Shown: positions 1-9,701, numbered from the stretch's first letter. The stretch: DNA of 46,145 nt from an uncultured Collinsella sp. (GCA_902491055.1 CABUGI010000005.1:1-46145); one strand, 5' to 3'. The notes: generated by a model from the sequence alone, not told the origin. Numbers and translations are program-made.

Positions 1-1258
1 CATCGTCGGATTGGTATTCGGTTACGGTCGCCGTGGGGAACAGACTTTCAAGTGCATTTTTGTTGATAAACGATGATTTGGTACAGGCGATGCTCTGAAG
101 GTCTTTGTTCAGGTCGCTACCGGTGTGGATGGCGGTGAGGGACATGGTCCCCAACGATACCGACTGCACAACGCCTGTTTGCTCGGCAAACCAGTAATCT
201 CGGTATACCGGCAGCGCGACGTCTATGCTTCCCTTTGACAGGGCCTTTGACATCATCTTGTAGCTATCAAAGGCGACGGTTTTGACCGTAATGCCAAATT
301 TATCGTGCAACGTCGTCGCAAGCGATGCGAGCGAGCCTTCCATTTTGCCGTCTTCGTCTTCGTTGCAGTAGGGGAGTTTGCCCGTAATGTAGCCGAGCGT
401 GATGGTGTTGTTGTTCGCCTTGAGCCAGGCGCGCTCATCGCCGGTGAGCGAGGATGATCCGCTGTTTTGCGCTGAATAGTTCGATTTGACCTCGTCGTTA
501 TAGCGGGGGTTGACGCGGTTGATTGCCGCCATTGCGGAGTTGATGTTGTCCATCAGGTCGGGGCGGCTTTTGGGAACGGCAAAGTAGTAGTCGCTCGAAC
601 CGACGTAGAACATGGGCGACGCCTCGGGCGACGAAATGGTGTCGTTCATGATGATGGCGTCGACCTCGCCGTTTGCGAGCGCGTCAAAGAGAACGGAGCC
701 TCCGTCATACCCCCTGTATGTGCAGGCGATTCCCTCGTTGGCGAGCCACTGCTGGCCGACGATGGTTTGCATAACACCGGAGTTGTAACCGATGGTGAGA
801 CCCTGGAGTGCTTGAGGGTCACCCTTGGCCAGGTCGTCACGGTCGGGCCTGGCGTAGATGTAGTAGCGCTCGGTGCCCTCGGGGTTCGAGGAAAAGAGCA
901 GCTTTTGGGCGCGTTCCTCGGAGTAGGAGATGTTGGGCATGAGGTCGATCTCGCCTACCTCGAGCATGTCCATAAGCTCGGTGAAGGTGCCGGAGACGTA
1001 TTCGTACCGCCAGCCGGGCGTGTAGTACGACAGGGTCTGGAGGTACTCGTAACCCCATCCCGAGAGACGCTCGCCGGGGGTGCCGTTTTGGAAGCCCTCG
1101 TTGTTGACGAGCCAGCCGACGCGGACCGTCTTGACTGGCTGACTAGAGTCATCGGCAAAAGCCTGGACAGGCGCGATGGAACTCAGTGCGGCAAGCGCGG
1201 CAAGCACAATGGCCAGGGCGCGACATATAACTGAACGAAGGACAGTGGCAGCTCTCAC
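1..1258 (-). CDS. Exported protein with tandem solute-binding (SBP_bac_3-like) domains, C-terminus cut by window edge
   Basis: About 419 residues are visible and the frame is still open at base 1. Residues 1-35 look like a signal peptide (Arg near the start, a long Ala/Leu core, then VQAFADD). A first periplasmic-binding-type domain spans about 45-265 and a second, diverged one starts near 280. The first opens with a VRVGW strand and carries a GEIDLMPNIS-type loop; the second has a SIDVALPVY loop of the same kind. Tandem SBP domains usually form the sensor half of a membrane-bound histidine kinase or GGDEF/EAL protein, so a signalling domain may lie beyond the edge; this is inference. I chose GTG at 1258 because AGGA lies 6 bases upstream; an in-frame ATG at 1291 is possible but has no ribosome site. 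Ligand unknown. Confidence 0.8.
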   Translation of the reverse strand, partial: MRAATVLRSVICRALAIVLAALAALSSIAPVQAFADDSSQPVKTVRVGWLVNNEGFQNGTPGERLSGWGYEYLQTLSYYTPGWRYEYVSGTFTELMDMLEVGEIDLMPNISYSEERAQKLLFSSNPEGTERYYIYARPDRDDLAKGDPQALQGLTIGYNSGVMQTIVGQQWLANEGIACTYRGYDGGSVLFDALANGEVDAIIMNDTISSPEASPMFYVGSSDYYFAVPKSRPDLMDNINSAMAAINRVNPRYNDEVKSNYSAQNSGSSSLTGDERAWLKANNNTITLGYITGKLPYCNEDEDGKMEGSLASLATTLHDKFGITVKTVAFDSYKMMSKALSKGSIDVALPVYRDYWFAEQTGVVQSVSLGTMSLTAIHTGSDLNKDLQSIACTKSSFINKNALESLFPTATVTEYQSDD

Positions 1259-1351
1259 ATGCAATCCTAACGAATCGAGACAATACCGCATAAGGATACC
1301 AGCTCAGCCTGCCCAGTCGGCAGCTGTACCGCTAAACGCTCCCGCCCGGCA

Positions 1352-1433
1352 GTCATCGGGGACGTTCTTAAACGACTAGTCATTGGGGACGTTCTTGTTT
1401 GACTGGTCATTTAAGAACGTCCCCAATGACTAG
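1352..1433. repeat. Dispersed palindromic repeat, family A (GGGGACGTTCTT)
   Basis: A perfect 21-bp inverted repeat has arms at 1376-1396 and 1413-1433 separated by 16 bases. A third, slightly altered direct copy of the arm (GTCATCGGGGACGTTC) precedes it at 1352. The same palindrome with 24-bp arms occurs at 13917-13974. It resembles REP/BIME elements or miniature transposon ends; no transposase is nearby. Confidence 0.85.
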
Positions 1434-1456
1434 TTCCGTTTGCTGGGGAGGCGTGG

Positions 1457-1462
1457 GACAAT
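1457..1462 (+). promoter_or_regulatory. Candidate -10 hexamer GACAAT for the K+ channel gene
   Basis: GACAAT lies 40 bases before the channel start codon. The same or the closely related TACAAT hexamer stands 29-48 bases before several other genes here. No good -35 is visible; the region upstream is the palindromic repeat. Confidence 0.3.
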
Positions 1463-1502
1463 ACCGAGCGAACGTGATTGGTTGTCCGTGGAAGGGGTCG
1501 CG

Positions 1503-1928
1503 ATGAAAAAGCTCAGGACGCTTGCCGATGTGCTGCGACAGGCTGGCTTTGCACGCATTACGGGCCTGTTTCTTATTTTCTATCTGCTTTGCTCGACGGC
1601 TGTCTGGCTGTCCGAGCCCACGACCCTCACGTTTGGCGATGGCCTGTGGTTTAGCTTTGAGACCGTCTCGACCATCGGCTTTGGCGATATCCCCGCCGAA
1701 ACGCCGGTTGCCCGCGGCATTACCGTCGTCTTGAGCGTTATCAGCATTTTCTACATCGCCATGCTTACGGGCGTGGCGGTGAACTACTGCAATACGCTTA
1801 TCAAGATGCGTCAAAAGGACACCATGGCGCGCTTTATGAATGATCTGGAGCATTTGGAAGAGCTCGATCGTGACGAGCTCGCCGATCTGTCACGCCGCGT
1901 GCGCGAGTATCGTCGACGCCAGCGCTAA
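1503..1928 (+). CDS. Two-helix potassium channel family protein
   Basis: A 141-residue membrane protein with two hydrophobic helices (about 18-36 and 73-95) flanking a pore loop with the K+ selectivity filter TIGFGD at residues 57-62. This is the Ion_trans_2 (KcsA-like) layout without an RCK domain; the tail (105-141) is charged and probably a cytoplasmic coiled helix. It should form a tetrameric K+ channel. ATG at 1503 is chosen over an upstream in-frame start because GGAAGGGG lies just before it and the longer form would add 21 polar residues. The LOG-family gene follows 35 bases later and may be co-transcribed. A separate Kup K+ importer is encoded at 40062-42293. Confidence 0.88.
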   Translation: MKKLRTLADVLRQAGFARITGLFLIFYLLCSTAVWLSEPTTLTFGDGLWFSFETVSTIGFGDIPAETPVARGITVVLSVISIFYIAMLTGVAVNYCNTLIKMRQKDTMARFMNDLEHLEELDRDELADLSRRVREYRRRQR

Positions 1929-1963
1929 GACGAACGTCGTGCGCCACAACAGGGGGGACAAAT

Positions 1964-2497
1964 ATGAACATCACCGTGTACCTGGGTGCCAACGCTGGCA
2001 ATGACCCGGCGTTTCTGCCTGCAGTGCGAGAGCTCGGCACGTGGATTGGCTCCAACGGCCACGCGCTGGTATACGGCGGCTCCAAGTCGGGCCTGATGGG
2101 TGCGCTTGCCGATAGCGTACTCGAGGCAGGCGGACATGTGACGGGTGTGGAGCCGAGCTTTTTTATCGAGGCAGAGTTTCAACACGACGGAATCGACGAC
2201 CTTATCGTGACGAGCGATATGGCGGAGCGCAAGGCCAAGATGATCGAGCTCGGCGATGCGTTCATCGCATTTCCGGGCGGCACGGGCACGCTCGAGGAGA
2301 TTGCCGAGGTTATGTCCGCGGTGTCGTTGGGGCACCTGAGCTCTCCGTGCATCCTGTATAACCTGGACGGTTACTACAACGACCTCAAGGCGTTGCTCGG
2401 GCACATGATTGATAAGGGGCTTTCGAGCCCGAGGCGCCAGCACGGCATCTACTTTGCCGACGATTTGCGCGAGATTGCCTCGATTATCAACGGATAA
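1964..2497 (+). CDS. LOG family protein (TIGR00730), cytokinin-riboside-monophosphate phosphoribohydrolase type
   Basis: A 177-residue Rossmann-fold protein with the two LOG-family signatures: GGSKSGLMG at 38-46 and PGGTGTLEE at 104-112, the latter carrying the catalytic and nucleotide-binding residues. Family members hydrolyse nucleoside 5'-monophosphates (notably N6-modified AMP) to base plus ribose 5-phosphate; the bacterial substrate in this species is unknown. Length is typical. ATG is preceded by AGGGGGG at a good distance. Often annotated loosely as lysine decarboxylase, which is a historic misannotation. Confidence 0.9.
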   Translation: MNITVYLGANAGNDPAFLPAVRELGTWIGSNGHALVYGGSKSGLMGALADSVLEAGGHVTGVEPSFFIEAEFQHDGIDDLIVTSDMAERKAKMIELGDAFIAFPGGTGTLEEIAEVMSAVSLGHLSSPCILYNLDGYYNDLKALLGHMIDKGLSSPRRQHGIYFADDLREIASIING

Positions 2498-2577
2498 GTC
2501 TTGAGCCTGCCCCACTATGGCTCCCAATGGTGCCGTTTGCGGCGCAGGTGGTTGGCTCGTTCGGGCAACGCTCGCTC

Positions 2578-2583
2578 TACAAT
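2578..2583 (+). promoter_or_regulatory. Candidate -10 hexamer TACAAT for the ClC gene
   Basis: TACAAT stands 40 bases before the ClC start codon in a 125-base intergenic gap. It matches hexamers at similar distances before prfC and the HAD gene. Confidence 0.35.
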
Positions 2584-2622
2584 AAAACGTATCTATGTCG
2601 ACTTTGACCGCGGGAGGACCCG

Positions 2623-3927
2623 ATGGATAACCTTGCCAAACCCACGAACCGAGCGCTGTTTTTGGTCAGCGTTGCCGTGACCGGTGCACTCGCGGGTGCC
2701 GCAGTCTGGCTGTTCTTTTTTGCGATGGAGCACGGTATCGACTATCTATGGACCGAGATTCCGCACGCGCTGGGCGTCGCTTCGCCCGAGCTTGCCAGCG
2801 GCCCGTTTGGCTTTCTGCCGTACCCGTTTTTTGTCTGCCTGCTGGGCGGCCTGTTAATCGGTCTGTACGAAAAGATGACAGGCACCAAGACCGATGACCT
2901 CAACCAGGTGATGGCTAAGGTTAAGCAAGACGGGCGCTACCCGTACGACAACCTGGGCAAGCTTTCGCTCGCGGCATTGCTGCCGCTGCTGTTTGGCGGA
3001 AGCATTGGACCGGAGGCCGGCCTGACCGGCGTTATCGCCGGTCTGTGCAGCTGGGTCGGCGACCGCATGCGTCGCTTTGGCGCCGAGTTTAGGGAGCTCA
3101 CGTTGCTGGGCACCCAGGCTGCCCTGACGGCGCTCTTTACCGCGCCCGTCTTTGGCTTTGTGGCGCCGCTTGCCGGTAGCACCGACGGCCAGGGTGAAGA
3201 CGCCGACGATGAGTCCGCGTCCGGCGAGATCACCATCAAGCTGCCCAAGGCGCAAAAGACGGTGGTCTACGGTATTGCGATTGCCGGCGGTCTGGGCACC
3301 TACCTGCTGCTTGGACAGCTTGTGGGCGGCGGCATGGGCATGCCCAGGTTCGAGTCCGCCGAGGTGGGCAACCTAGAGCTTACCTGGCTCGTCCCTCTGT
3401 CGTTGATCGGCACCGTCTGCGGATGGCTGTACTTTGTCTCTGAGCATGCGAGCGAGGCACTGTCTCACGCAATAGGGGAGCGTCCTGTCGTCAAGGCCAT
3501 GCTAGCCGGTCTGGCGCTCGCCATCTGTGGCACGGTTCTGCCCTACACCATGTTTGCCGGCGAGACCCAGGCCGACGTGCTCATGGAAACCTACCTGACC
3601 ATTCCCGCTGGCGTGCTTATCGCGACCGGTCTTGTTAAGGCCATGCTGACGCCCGCCCTCATCAACCTTGGTTGGCGTGGCGGCCACTTCTTCCCGGTTA
3701 TCTTCTCGGGTGTGAGCCTGGGCTACGGCCTTGCCATCCTCACCGGCGCCGATCCGGTCTTTTGCGTCGCCGTCTGCACGGCATCGACGATGGGTGCGGT
3801 CATGCGCCAGCCGGTCATGGTCGTGGGCCTGCTGCTCATGTGCTTCCCACTCAAGGGTATCGTCTGCATGATCATTGCGGCCGTCATCGCCGCCGGCATT
3901 CCACTGCCCAAGCCGCTGCGCAAGTAG
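2623..3927 (+). CDS. ClC family chloride channel / H+-coupled anion transporter
   Basis: A 434-residue polytopic membrane protein. The ClC anion-pathway motifs are recognisable: GGSIGPEAG near 125-133, where the Glu corresponds to the gating glutamate of the GxEGP/GPEAP motif, and GWRGGHFFP near 349-357, matching GxFxP. A charged insertion of about 25 residues (EDADDESASGE region, near 190-205) separates two hydrophobic halves and is probably a cytoplasmic loop. No CBS domains follow. The presence of the Glu suggests Cl-/H+ exchange rather than a pure channel, which is inference. The start has GGGAGGA just upstream. It is followed by a convergent ABC operon. Confidence 0.88.
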   Translation: MDNLAKPTNRALFLVSVAVTGALAGAAVWLFFFAMEHGIDYLWTEIPHALGVASPELASGPFGFLPYPFFVCLLGGLLIGLYEKMTGTKTDDLNQVMAKVKQDGRYPYDNLGKLSLAALLPLLFGGSIGPEAGLTGVIAGLCSWVGDRMRRFGAEFRELTLLGTQAALTALFTAPVFGFVAPLAGSTDGQGEDADDESASGEITIKLPKAQKTVVYGIAIAGGLGTYLLLGQLVGGGMGMPRFESAEVGNLELTWLVPLSLIGTVCGWLYFVSEHASEALSHAIGERPVVKAMLAGLALAICGTVLPYTMFAGETQADVLMETYLTIPAGVLIATGLVKAMLTPALINLGWRGGHFFPVIFSGVSLGYGLAILTGADPVFCVAVCTASTMGAVMRQPVMVVGLLLMCFPLKGIVCMIIAAVIAAGIPLPKPLRK

Positions 3928-4016
3928 TACAGTGGCGCACGCCGGGGACATGCCCTTTGCCACGGATTTGCGGGGAGGGGGGCGATCGCGTCCTTCGCGG
4001 ATTGAGACTCGTGTGG

Positions 4017-4715
4017 CTACAGATCGCGTACTCGATAAACCTTGGTGCTGACGGTGCAGCTGATTGCGCATAGTGCGAGCGCCAGTACGGCAATTCCTGC
4101 ACACAGACAGCCAAGGACGGCAGGATCGGGATTCGCTCCGGCAATCGACATGAGCCAGTTGCTGATGGGGTTGGAGGAGCTCAACGTGGCAATGGCAAGG
4201 CACCAGAGCAGGGCAAACAGGCCAACGGATAGGCGCAGTGCCTCCATGTGTCCAAATCGGAAGAACAGCGGCTGTGCCAAGAACACCATCATGAGGGAGA
4301 TGAGCATCGATGCTGCCGAGGCAATTGCGATCTCAAAGATGGTTTGTCCTGTCGAGGCCACGCCCACGCTGTTGAAGAACGGAAGGGCGATGATGTTCAA
4401 AAGCACGGCGGCGCAGGCCATGATGGCCGAGAAGACAACGATGCACAGGTAGCGTGCGCAAATAATGTCTTTGCGCGTGAGAGGCAGCGTTGCCCGATAA
4501 CGCTCCCATCCGTTTTGATTGTCGAAGCCGGCCAGCGAGCTCATGACCATGATGGGCGACATGGCGCTGACCGCGCAGGCGCCGGCGCTCATGCCGGAAT
4601 CGCCATCCGACGCGTTGGCAAGGGTTAGCACGACGAAGATGAACAGGCCGACGCCCGCGATGCTCGGGGTGAGCGTGCGAACGATGGCGAGCTCGGACAT
4701 AAAGGCGCGTTTCAT
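4017..4715 (-). CDS. ABC-2 type transporter permease
   Basis: A 232-residue membrane protein with about six hydrophobic helices and a cytoplasmic segment (GWERYRATLPLTRKDII) typical of ABC-2 permeases of the bacitracin/antimicrobial-peptide and YtrC type. Its start overlaps the upstream ATPase stop by 4 bases (ATGA), so the two are translationally coupled. The substrate cannot be read from the sequence; the GntR-ATPase-permease arrangement resembles the ytr operon, which in other Gram-positives responds to cell-wall-active peptides. Confidence 0.85.
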   Translation of the reverse strand: MKRAFMSELAIVRTLTPSIAGVGLFIFVVLTLANASDGDSGMSAGACAVSAMSPIMVMSSLAGFDNQNGWERYRATLPLTRKDIICARYLCIVVFSAIMACAAVLLNIIALPFFNSVGVASTGQTIFEIAIASAASMLISLMMVFLAQPLFFRFGHMEALRLSVGLFALLWCLAIATLSSSNPISNWLMSIAGANPDPAVLGCLCAGIAVLALALCAISCTVSTKVYRVRDL

Positions 4716-5593
4716 TTCGAAGCCCCTTTCAGCATGAGGCGCAGATAGTCATCAATGGTTGCCCGATCGCAGGGAATCTCGGGAAAGGCCTCGAGCGTTT
4801 CGCGACGGTTGGGCACGAGCACGTCCACGCTATAGGCGTGGTGGACGGCACGGGCGCCTTCGACGCAAGCCATAAGCTCGGCGGCCTGTGCTTGGGTACA
4901 GTGGGCGATGCCGGCGCGGTCGGTAATGTCCTCGCGCGGCAGGTCAAAAATAATCGAGCCATTATCGATGCAGACGACGCGGTCGGCGGCGCGATCGAGG
5001 TCGGACGTAATGTGGCTCGAGAGCAGCACGCTGCGCTGACCGTCAGAAACAAAGGCGAGTAGCTCATCGAGCAGCTCCTCACGTGCCATGGGGTCGAGGC
5101 CTGCGGTGGCTTCGTCCAAAACGAGCAGCTTGGCCTTGTGGCTGAGTGCGCAGGTAAGCTGAAGTTTCATGCCCATGCCGCGGGAGAGGTCCTTGACCTT
5201 TGTCTTGGGATCGAGGCCAAATCGGTCGATGAGGCTGGCGAAGGTGTCGTGGCTCCAGGTGGGGTACGCCGGGCTTACGAGTGCCTCAACTTCGGTCACC
5301 TTGAGTGTGGAAGGGAAGGGGCATGTGTCCAGCACGAGGCCGACACGAGTGCACAAGCAGCGCTGCGCTTCATCGGGCGCGTCGGCGCCACAGCGCTGCC
5401 CAAACAGGTACACTTCGCCTGCATCGAGCTTTATAAGCCCGAGGGCAGCTCGAATCGTCGTTGTTTTGCCAGCACCGTTGGCACCAACAAAGCCGACGAT
5501 CTGGCCAGGCTCCACGGCAAGCGTGACGTCGCGCAGCGAAAAGCGGTCGCTCACACGGCGTGAGATACCTTTGAGTTCTAGCAAGTTTTGCAT
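4712..5593 (-). CDS. ABC transporter ATP-binding protein
   Basis: A 293-residue ATPase with Walker A GANGAGKTT at 37-45, signature LSRGM at 136-140, Walker B LLVLDE at 156-161 and a switch His in SSHITSD. The C-terminal 80 residues after the nucleotide-binding domain are typical of the CcmA/YtrB drug-exporter ATPases. It is the middle gene of a GntR-ATPase-permease operon, 23 bases after the regulator and overlapping the permease by 4 bases. The signature has R in place of the second G (LSRGM instead of LSGGQ), a common variation in this subgroup. Confidence 0.92.
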   Translation of the reverse strand: MQNLLELKGISRRVSDRFSLRDVTLAVEPGQIVGFVGANGAGKTTTIRAALGLIKLDAGEVYLFGQRCGADAPDEAQRCLCTRVGLVLDTCPFPSTLKVTEVEALVSPAYPTWSHDTFASLIDRFGLDPKTKVKDLSRGMGMKLQLTCALSHKAKLLVLDEATAGLDPMAREELLDELLAFVSDGQRSVLLSSHITSDLDRAADRVVCIDNGSIIFDLPREDITDRAGIAHCTQAQAAELMACVEGARAVHHAYSVDVLVPNRRETLEAFPEIPCDRATIDDYLRLMLKGASK

Positions 5594-5616
5594 GGTATAG
5601 CCTTTCTTGCAGATGG

Positions 5617-5997
5617 CTACTGCATGGTTTCAGGGGCTACCAGGTCGAGCATCTCGTGCAGCTTGTCGCGCGTGACGCCCAAGGCTTCGGCTTGGCTTGC
5701 CGCTTTCGCAAGCAGCTCTTCGATATGGCAGAGCTGGTTTTCACGCAAGAGCTCCTGGTTGCCCTCGGCGACAAAACAGCCCTTGCCCTGCACGGTGCAG
5801 ATAAACCCGAGCTGCTCCAGGTCGGCGTAGGCGCGCTTGGTGGTGATGACGCTCACGCCAAGATCGCTCGCGAGCGCACGGATGCTGGGGAGTTTGGCTC
5901 CCGCAGCGAGCGTGCCCGAAAGGATCTGAGCTTTGACCTGCGAGGATATCTGTTCGTAGATGGGCTTGTCGCTCGAATTGGATAGGATGATGTCCAC
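5617..5997 (-). CDS. GntR family transcriptional regulator, YtrA subfamily
   Basis: A 126-residue protein with an N-terminal winged helix (about 10-75; KPIYEQISSQVKAQI, KLPSIRALA and VSVITTKRAY segments) and only a short helical tail for dimerisation instead of a ligand domain, which defines the YtrA subfamily. Such proteins repress the ABC transporter encoded with them. A perfect inverted repeat lies 28-61 bases upstream of the start codon and fits as its operator. It heads the operon. Confidence 0.9.
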   Translation of the reverse strand: MDIILSNSSDKPIYEQISSQVKAQILSGTLAAGAKLPSIRALASDLGVSVITTKRAYADLEQLGFICTVQGKGCFVAEGNQELLRENQLCHIEELLAKAASQAEALGVTRDKLHEMLDLVAPETMQ

Positions 5998-6024
5998 AGC
6001 GGCTCCTTAGCTGTTGGGCTACAC

Positions 6025-6058
6025 GTGTATATAACCGGTAAGCACAGTATATATACAC
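6025..6058. promoter_or_regulatory. Candidate GntR/YtrA operator, 9-bp perfect inverted repeat
   Basis: GTGTATATA at 6025-6033 and TATATACAC at 6050-6058 form perfect arms with a 16-base spacer. The right half also contains the self-palindrome GTATATATAC. It is placed between the GntR start and its presumed promoter. YtrA-type sites are long TA-rich inverted repeats, so assignment is reasonable but untested. Confidence 0.65.
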
Positions 6059-6109
6059 TATGCACAGTTACGCAAGAGGTAAATACGGATTGTCCGCTCG
6101 TTCATTCAT

Positions 6110-6328
6110 CTCAATCTGTAACATCTGGAACCGATTTGGACGGCTACCTGTTACAGATTGAGATTTTGCTGGCGGGCCCCACCTGGTTGTCTCAATCTGT
6201 AACAACTGGAGAAGATTTTGCTGCTAGATGTTACAGATTGAGATCTTTCTGGGACGCCCACCTGTTTGTCTAAATCCGTAACAGGTAGAGGTTCAAAAAC
6301 CGTCTAGATGTTACAGATCGAGACAAAC
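6110..6328. repeat. Three tandem long hairpins with an 80-bp period
   Basis: Units occur at 6110-6162, 6191-6242 and 6264-6328. Each has a left arm CTCAATCTGTAACA and a right arm TGTTACAGATTGAG enclosing 24-25 bases. Arms of the first two units are perfect over 14-15 bp. The third has three arm mismatches, but its outer GTTTGTC/GACAAAC extension pairs. Loops and inter-unit spacers differ, so only the arms are conserved. The gene-free stretch 5998-6468 otherwise holds only the GntR operator and a prfC promoter candidate. No convincing reading frame crosses it. Confidence 0.85.
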
Positions 6329-6415
6329 TGCTGCGGAGTGCCGCCATCGACTGCTACCCTAGGCCCCAACTGATGAATTTGTCCTGATAGGTGCCCTAGA
6401 GCGGGATTTCGCGGC

Positions 6416-6421
6416 TACAAT
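6416..6421 (+). promoter_or_regulatory. Candidate -10 hexamer TACAAT for prfC
   Basis: TACAAT lies 48 bases before the chosen prfC start and just downstream of the hairpin triplet. No clear -35 is visible. Confidence 0.35.
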
Positions 6422-6468
6422 AGGGCGGTTACATCGACGTAATGCACTCAATGCAAGAAAGGATCCGC

Positions 6469-8082
<1,614 letters not shown>

Positions 8083-8087
8083 CGCAT

Positions 8088-8123
8088 CGGCGCGGTGGTC
8101 CTGCGGGGCTTCCGCGCCGTTTG
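8088..8123 (+). terminator. Probable terminator of prfC
   Basis: CGGCGCGG (8088-8095) pairs with CCGCGCCG (8112-8119), followed by a short TTTGCTT tract. The stem is strong but the T-tract is weak. Confidence 0.5.
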
Positions 8124-8162
8124 CTTGCCTGATGCCGTGTGAGCGGCTATCATACCCACCGT

Positions 8163-8232
8163 CGTCTCAAGACCGAGACGTTCGAGCAGTTCGGGTCCGA
8201 TATCCTGCTCGTTAAACCTAAAACCAAAGGAG
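8163..8232 (+). promoter_or_regulatory. Structured leader upstream of the queuosine-precursor transporter, possible preQ1-type riboswitch
   Basis: Two hairpins follow each other: CGTCTC/GAGACG (8163-8180) and CGAGCAG/CTGCTCG (8183-8211, 15-base loop). Then comes an A-rich tail (GTTAAACCTAAAACCAAAGG) that contains the ribosome site. A single small stem followed by an A-rich tail ending in the Shine-Dalgarno is the layout of class I preQ1 riboswitches, and the downstream gene fits. The core bases do not clearly match the consensus, so this remains a candidate. Confidence 0.3.
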
Positions 8233-8238
8233 TACATA

Positions 8239-8961
8239 ATGATCAAGAAGGTCATGGAGGACTACAAGGTTCTGTTGCGGAGCATTCCCGCGGCAACGGT
8301 TTCGCTGTTTTTCGTGAGCGTCATCATGATGAACCTGCTGGCCAACAAAGAGCTTATCAGCCTGCCGTATCTGGCACTCGATTGCGGCTTTGTGGTGAGC
8401 TGGGTTTCGTTTTTGTGCCAGGACATGATCTGCAAGCGCTTTGGCGCCAAGGCATCCATCAAAATCTCTATCCTCGCGCTGCTGGTCAACCTGGCCGTGA
8501 GCCTGTGCTTTTGGGCATGCTCGCTCACGCCCGGTATGTGGGGCGCCTACTACGACACCGGCATGATCGAGGTCAACACCGCCCTTAACGCCACCATCGG
8601 CGGCACCTGGTACGTGGTGCTGGGCTCTTCGCTGGCAATGCTCGTTTCTGCCGTGGTTAACTCCACGCTCAACCAGTCGCTCGGCCGCATGCTCAAAAAG
8701 AATAACTTTGCGAGCTTCGCCTTCCGCTCCTATGTGTCCACGGGTGTTGGCCAGTTTATCGACAACTTGGTCTTTGCCATTGTGGTGAGCCACACGTTCT
8801 TTGGTTGGACCTGGGTGCAGGTCCTTATGTGCTCGCTGACCGGCGCTGTTGCCGAGCTGCTGTGCGAGGTTTTCCTGAGCCCCGTGGGCTACAAGGTCGT
8901 GCGCGGCTGGGAGCGCGAGAATGTGGGCTCCGAGTACCTCGAGCGCCACGCAACCGCCTAA
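8239..8961 (+). CDS. Queuosine precursor transporter, YhhQ/VUT family
   Basis: A 240-residue integral membrane protein with about six helices. Hallmarks of the Vut_1/YhhQ family are the conserved internal NATIGG, GQFIDNLVF (around 174-182) and the closing ELLCEVFLSPVGYKVV segment. Family members import queuine, preQ0 or preQ1 for tRNA queuosine modification. An AAAGGAG ribosome site lies 8 bases upstream. It is followed after 9 bases by an SDR gene, so the two probably share a transcript. No other queuosine gene is in the window. Confidence 0.85.
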   Translation: MIKKVMEDYKVLLRSIPAATVSLFFVSVIMMNLLANKELISLPYLALDCGFVVSWVSFLCQDMICKRFGAKASIKISILALLVNLAVSLCFWACSLTPGMWGAYYDTGMIEVNTALNATIGGTWYVVLGSSLAMLVSAVVNSTLNQSLGRMLKKNNFASFAFRSYVSTGVGQFIDNLVFAIVVSHTFFGWTWVQVLMCSLTGAVAELLCEVFLSPVGYKVVRGWERENVGSEYLERHATA

Positions 8962-8970
8962 GGAGCAAGT

Positions 8971-9651
8971 ATGCGGGTTTTGATCACGGGTGCTTCGGGC
9001 GGTATCGGAGCCGCATGCGTGCAACGATTTTTGGACGAGGGCCACGAGGTCGTGGGCTTTGATTTGCTACCGGCGGCGATCAAACACGAGCGCTACCGCC
9101 ATCTGATCGTTGATGTTCGCAAGCCGGACGCGTTTCCAGACGATCTTGAACCCCAGGTGATCGTGAACGTTGCCGGTACGCAGGATTCGGCTGACGACAT
9201 CGCCGCCAACCTGTATGGCACCATCAACGTGACCGAGCGCTACGCCTTTGCGGGGGAGGGGCTTGCCGCCAAGCCGGCGCCGGCTATCAAATCCGTGGTC
9301 AATGTGGGGTCGGCGAGCGGGCATACGGGATCGGAGTTTCCTGCCTATGCTGCCAGCAAGGGCGGCGTTATCGCCTACACCAAGAACCTTGCAAACCGCC
9401 TGGCACCGCAGGCCATTGCCAACAGTGTGGACCCGGGCGGCGTTATAACGCCGCTCAACCGTTGCGTGATGGAAGACGAGCACCTGTGGAACCAGATTAT
9501 GGAGCTCACGCCGCTTAAGCGCTGGGCCACCGCCCAAGAGATCGCCGAGTGGATCTACTTTGTGGGCGTGACCAACCGGTTTATGACCGGGCAGAGCCTG
9601 CTGATCGATGGCGGCGAGGCCGGCCGCACACAATTTATTTGGCCCGAATAG
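8971..9651 (+). CDS. SDR family oxidoreductase
   Basis: A 226-residue short-chain dehydrogenase with TGASGGIG at 6-13, NVAG near 66-69, catalytic Ser in NVGSASG (about 114-116) and YAASK at 126-130. The C-terminus (FMTGQSLLIDGGEA) is the classical SDR ending. The short N-terminal half, with DVRKPD in place of the longer usual linker, resembles 3-hydroxysteroid or acyl-ACP type SDRs of compact size. Substrate unknown; in a gut coriobacterium a hydroxysteroid activity is conceivable but nothing here proves it. It has AAGGAG 8 bases upstream, follows the transporter by 9 bases and ends at a strong terminator. Confidence 0.88.
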   Translation: MRVLITGASGGIGAACVQRFLDEGHEVVGFDLLPAAIKHERYRHLIVDVRKPDAFPDDLEPQVIVNVAGTQDSADDIAANLYGTINVTERYAFAGEGLAAKPAPAIKSVVNVGSASGHTGSEFPAYAASKGGVIAYTKNLANRLAPQAIANSVDPGGVITPLNRCVMEDEHLWNQIMELTPLKRWATAQEIAEWIYFVGVTNRFMTGQSLLIDGGEAGRTQFIWPE

Positions 9652-9652
9652 G

Positions 9653-9688
9653 AAACGCGCCCGATGGAAAGCCGTCGGGCGCGTTTTT
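9653..9688 (+). terminator. Rho-independent terminator after the SDR gene
   Basis: A 12-bp stem (9656-9667 with 9672-9683, one G-T pair) is followed by TTTTT. It separates the SDR gene from the convergent ung. Confidence 0.85.
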
Positions 9689-9701
9689 GATGTATCGATT
9701 T

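Noticed and set aside
3928..4016. GGGGACATGCCC near the ClC stop as another copy of family A
   Set aside because: Only GGGGAC is shared; there is no inverted arm.
6025..6273. An 82-codon plus-strand frame through the hairpin triplet
   Set aside because: It runs through inverted repeats and the GntR operator, and has no ribosome site.
6110..6328. A CRISPR-like array
   Set aside because: Only three units, arms in alternating orientation, no constant direct repeat with unique spacers and no cas genes nearby.
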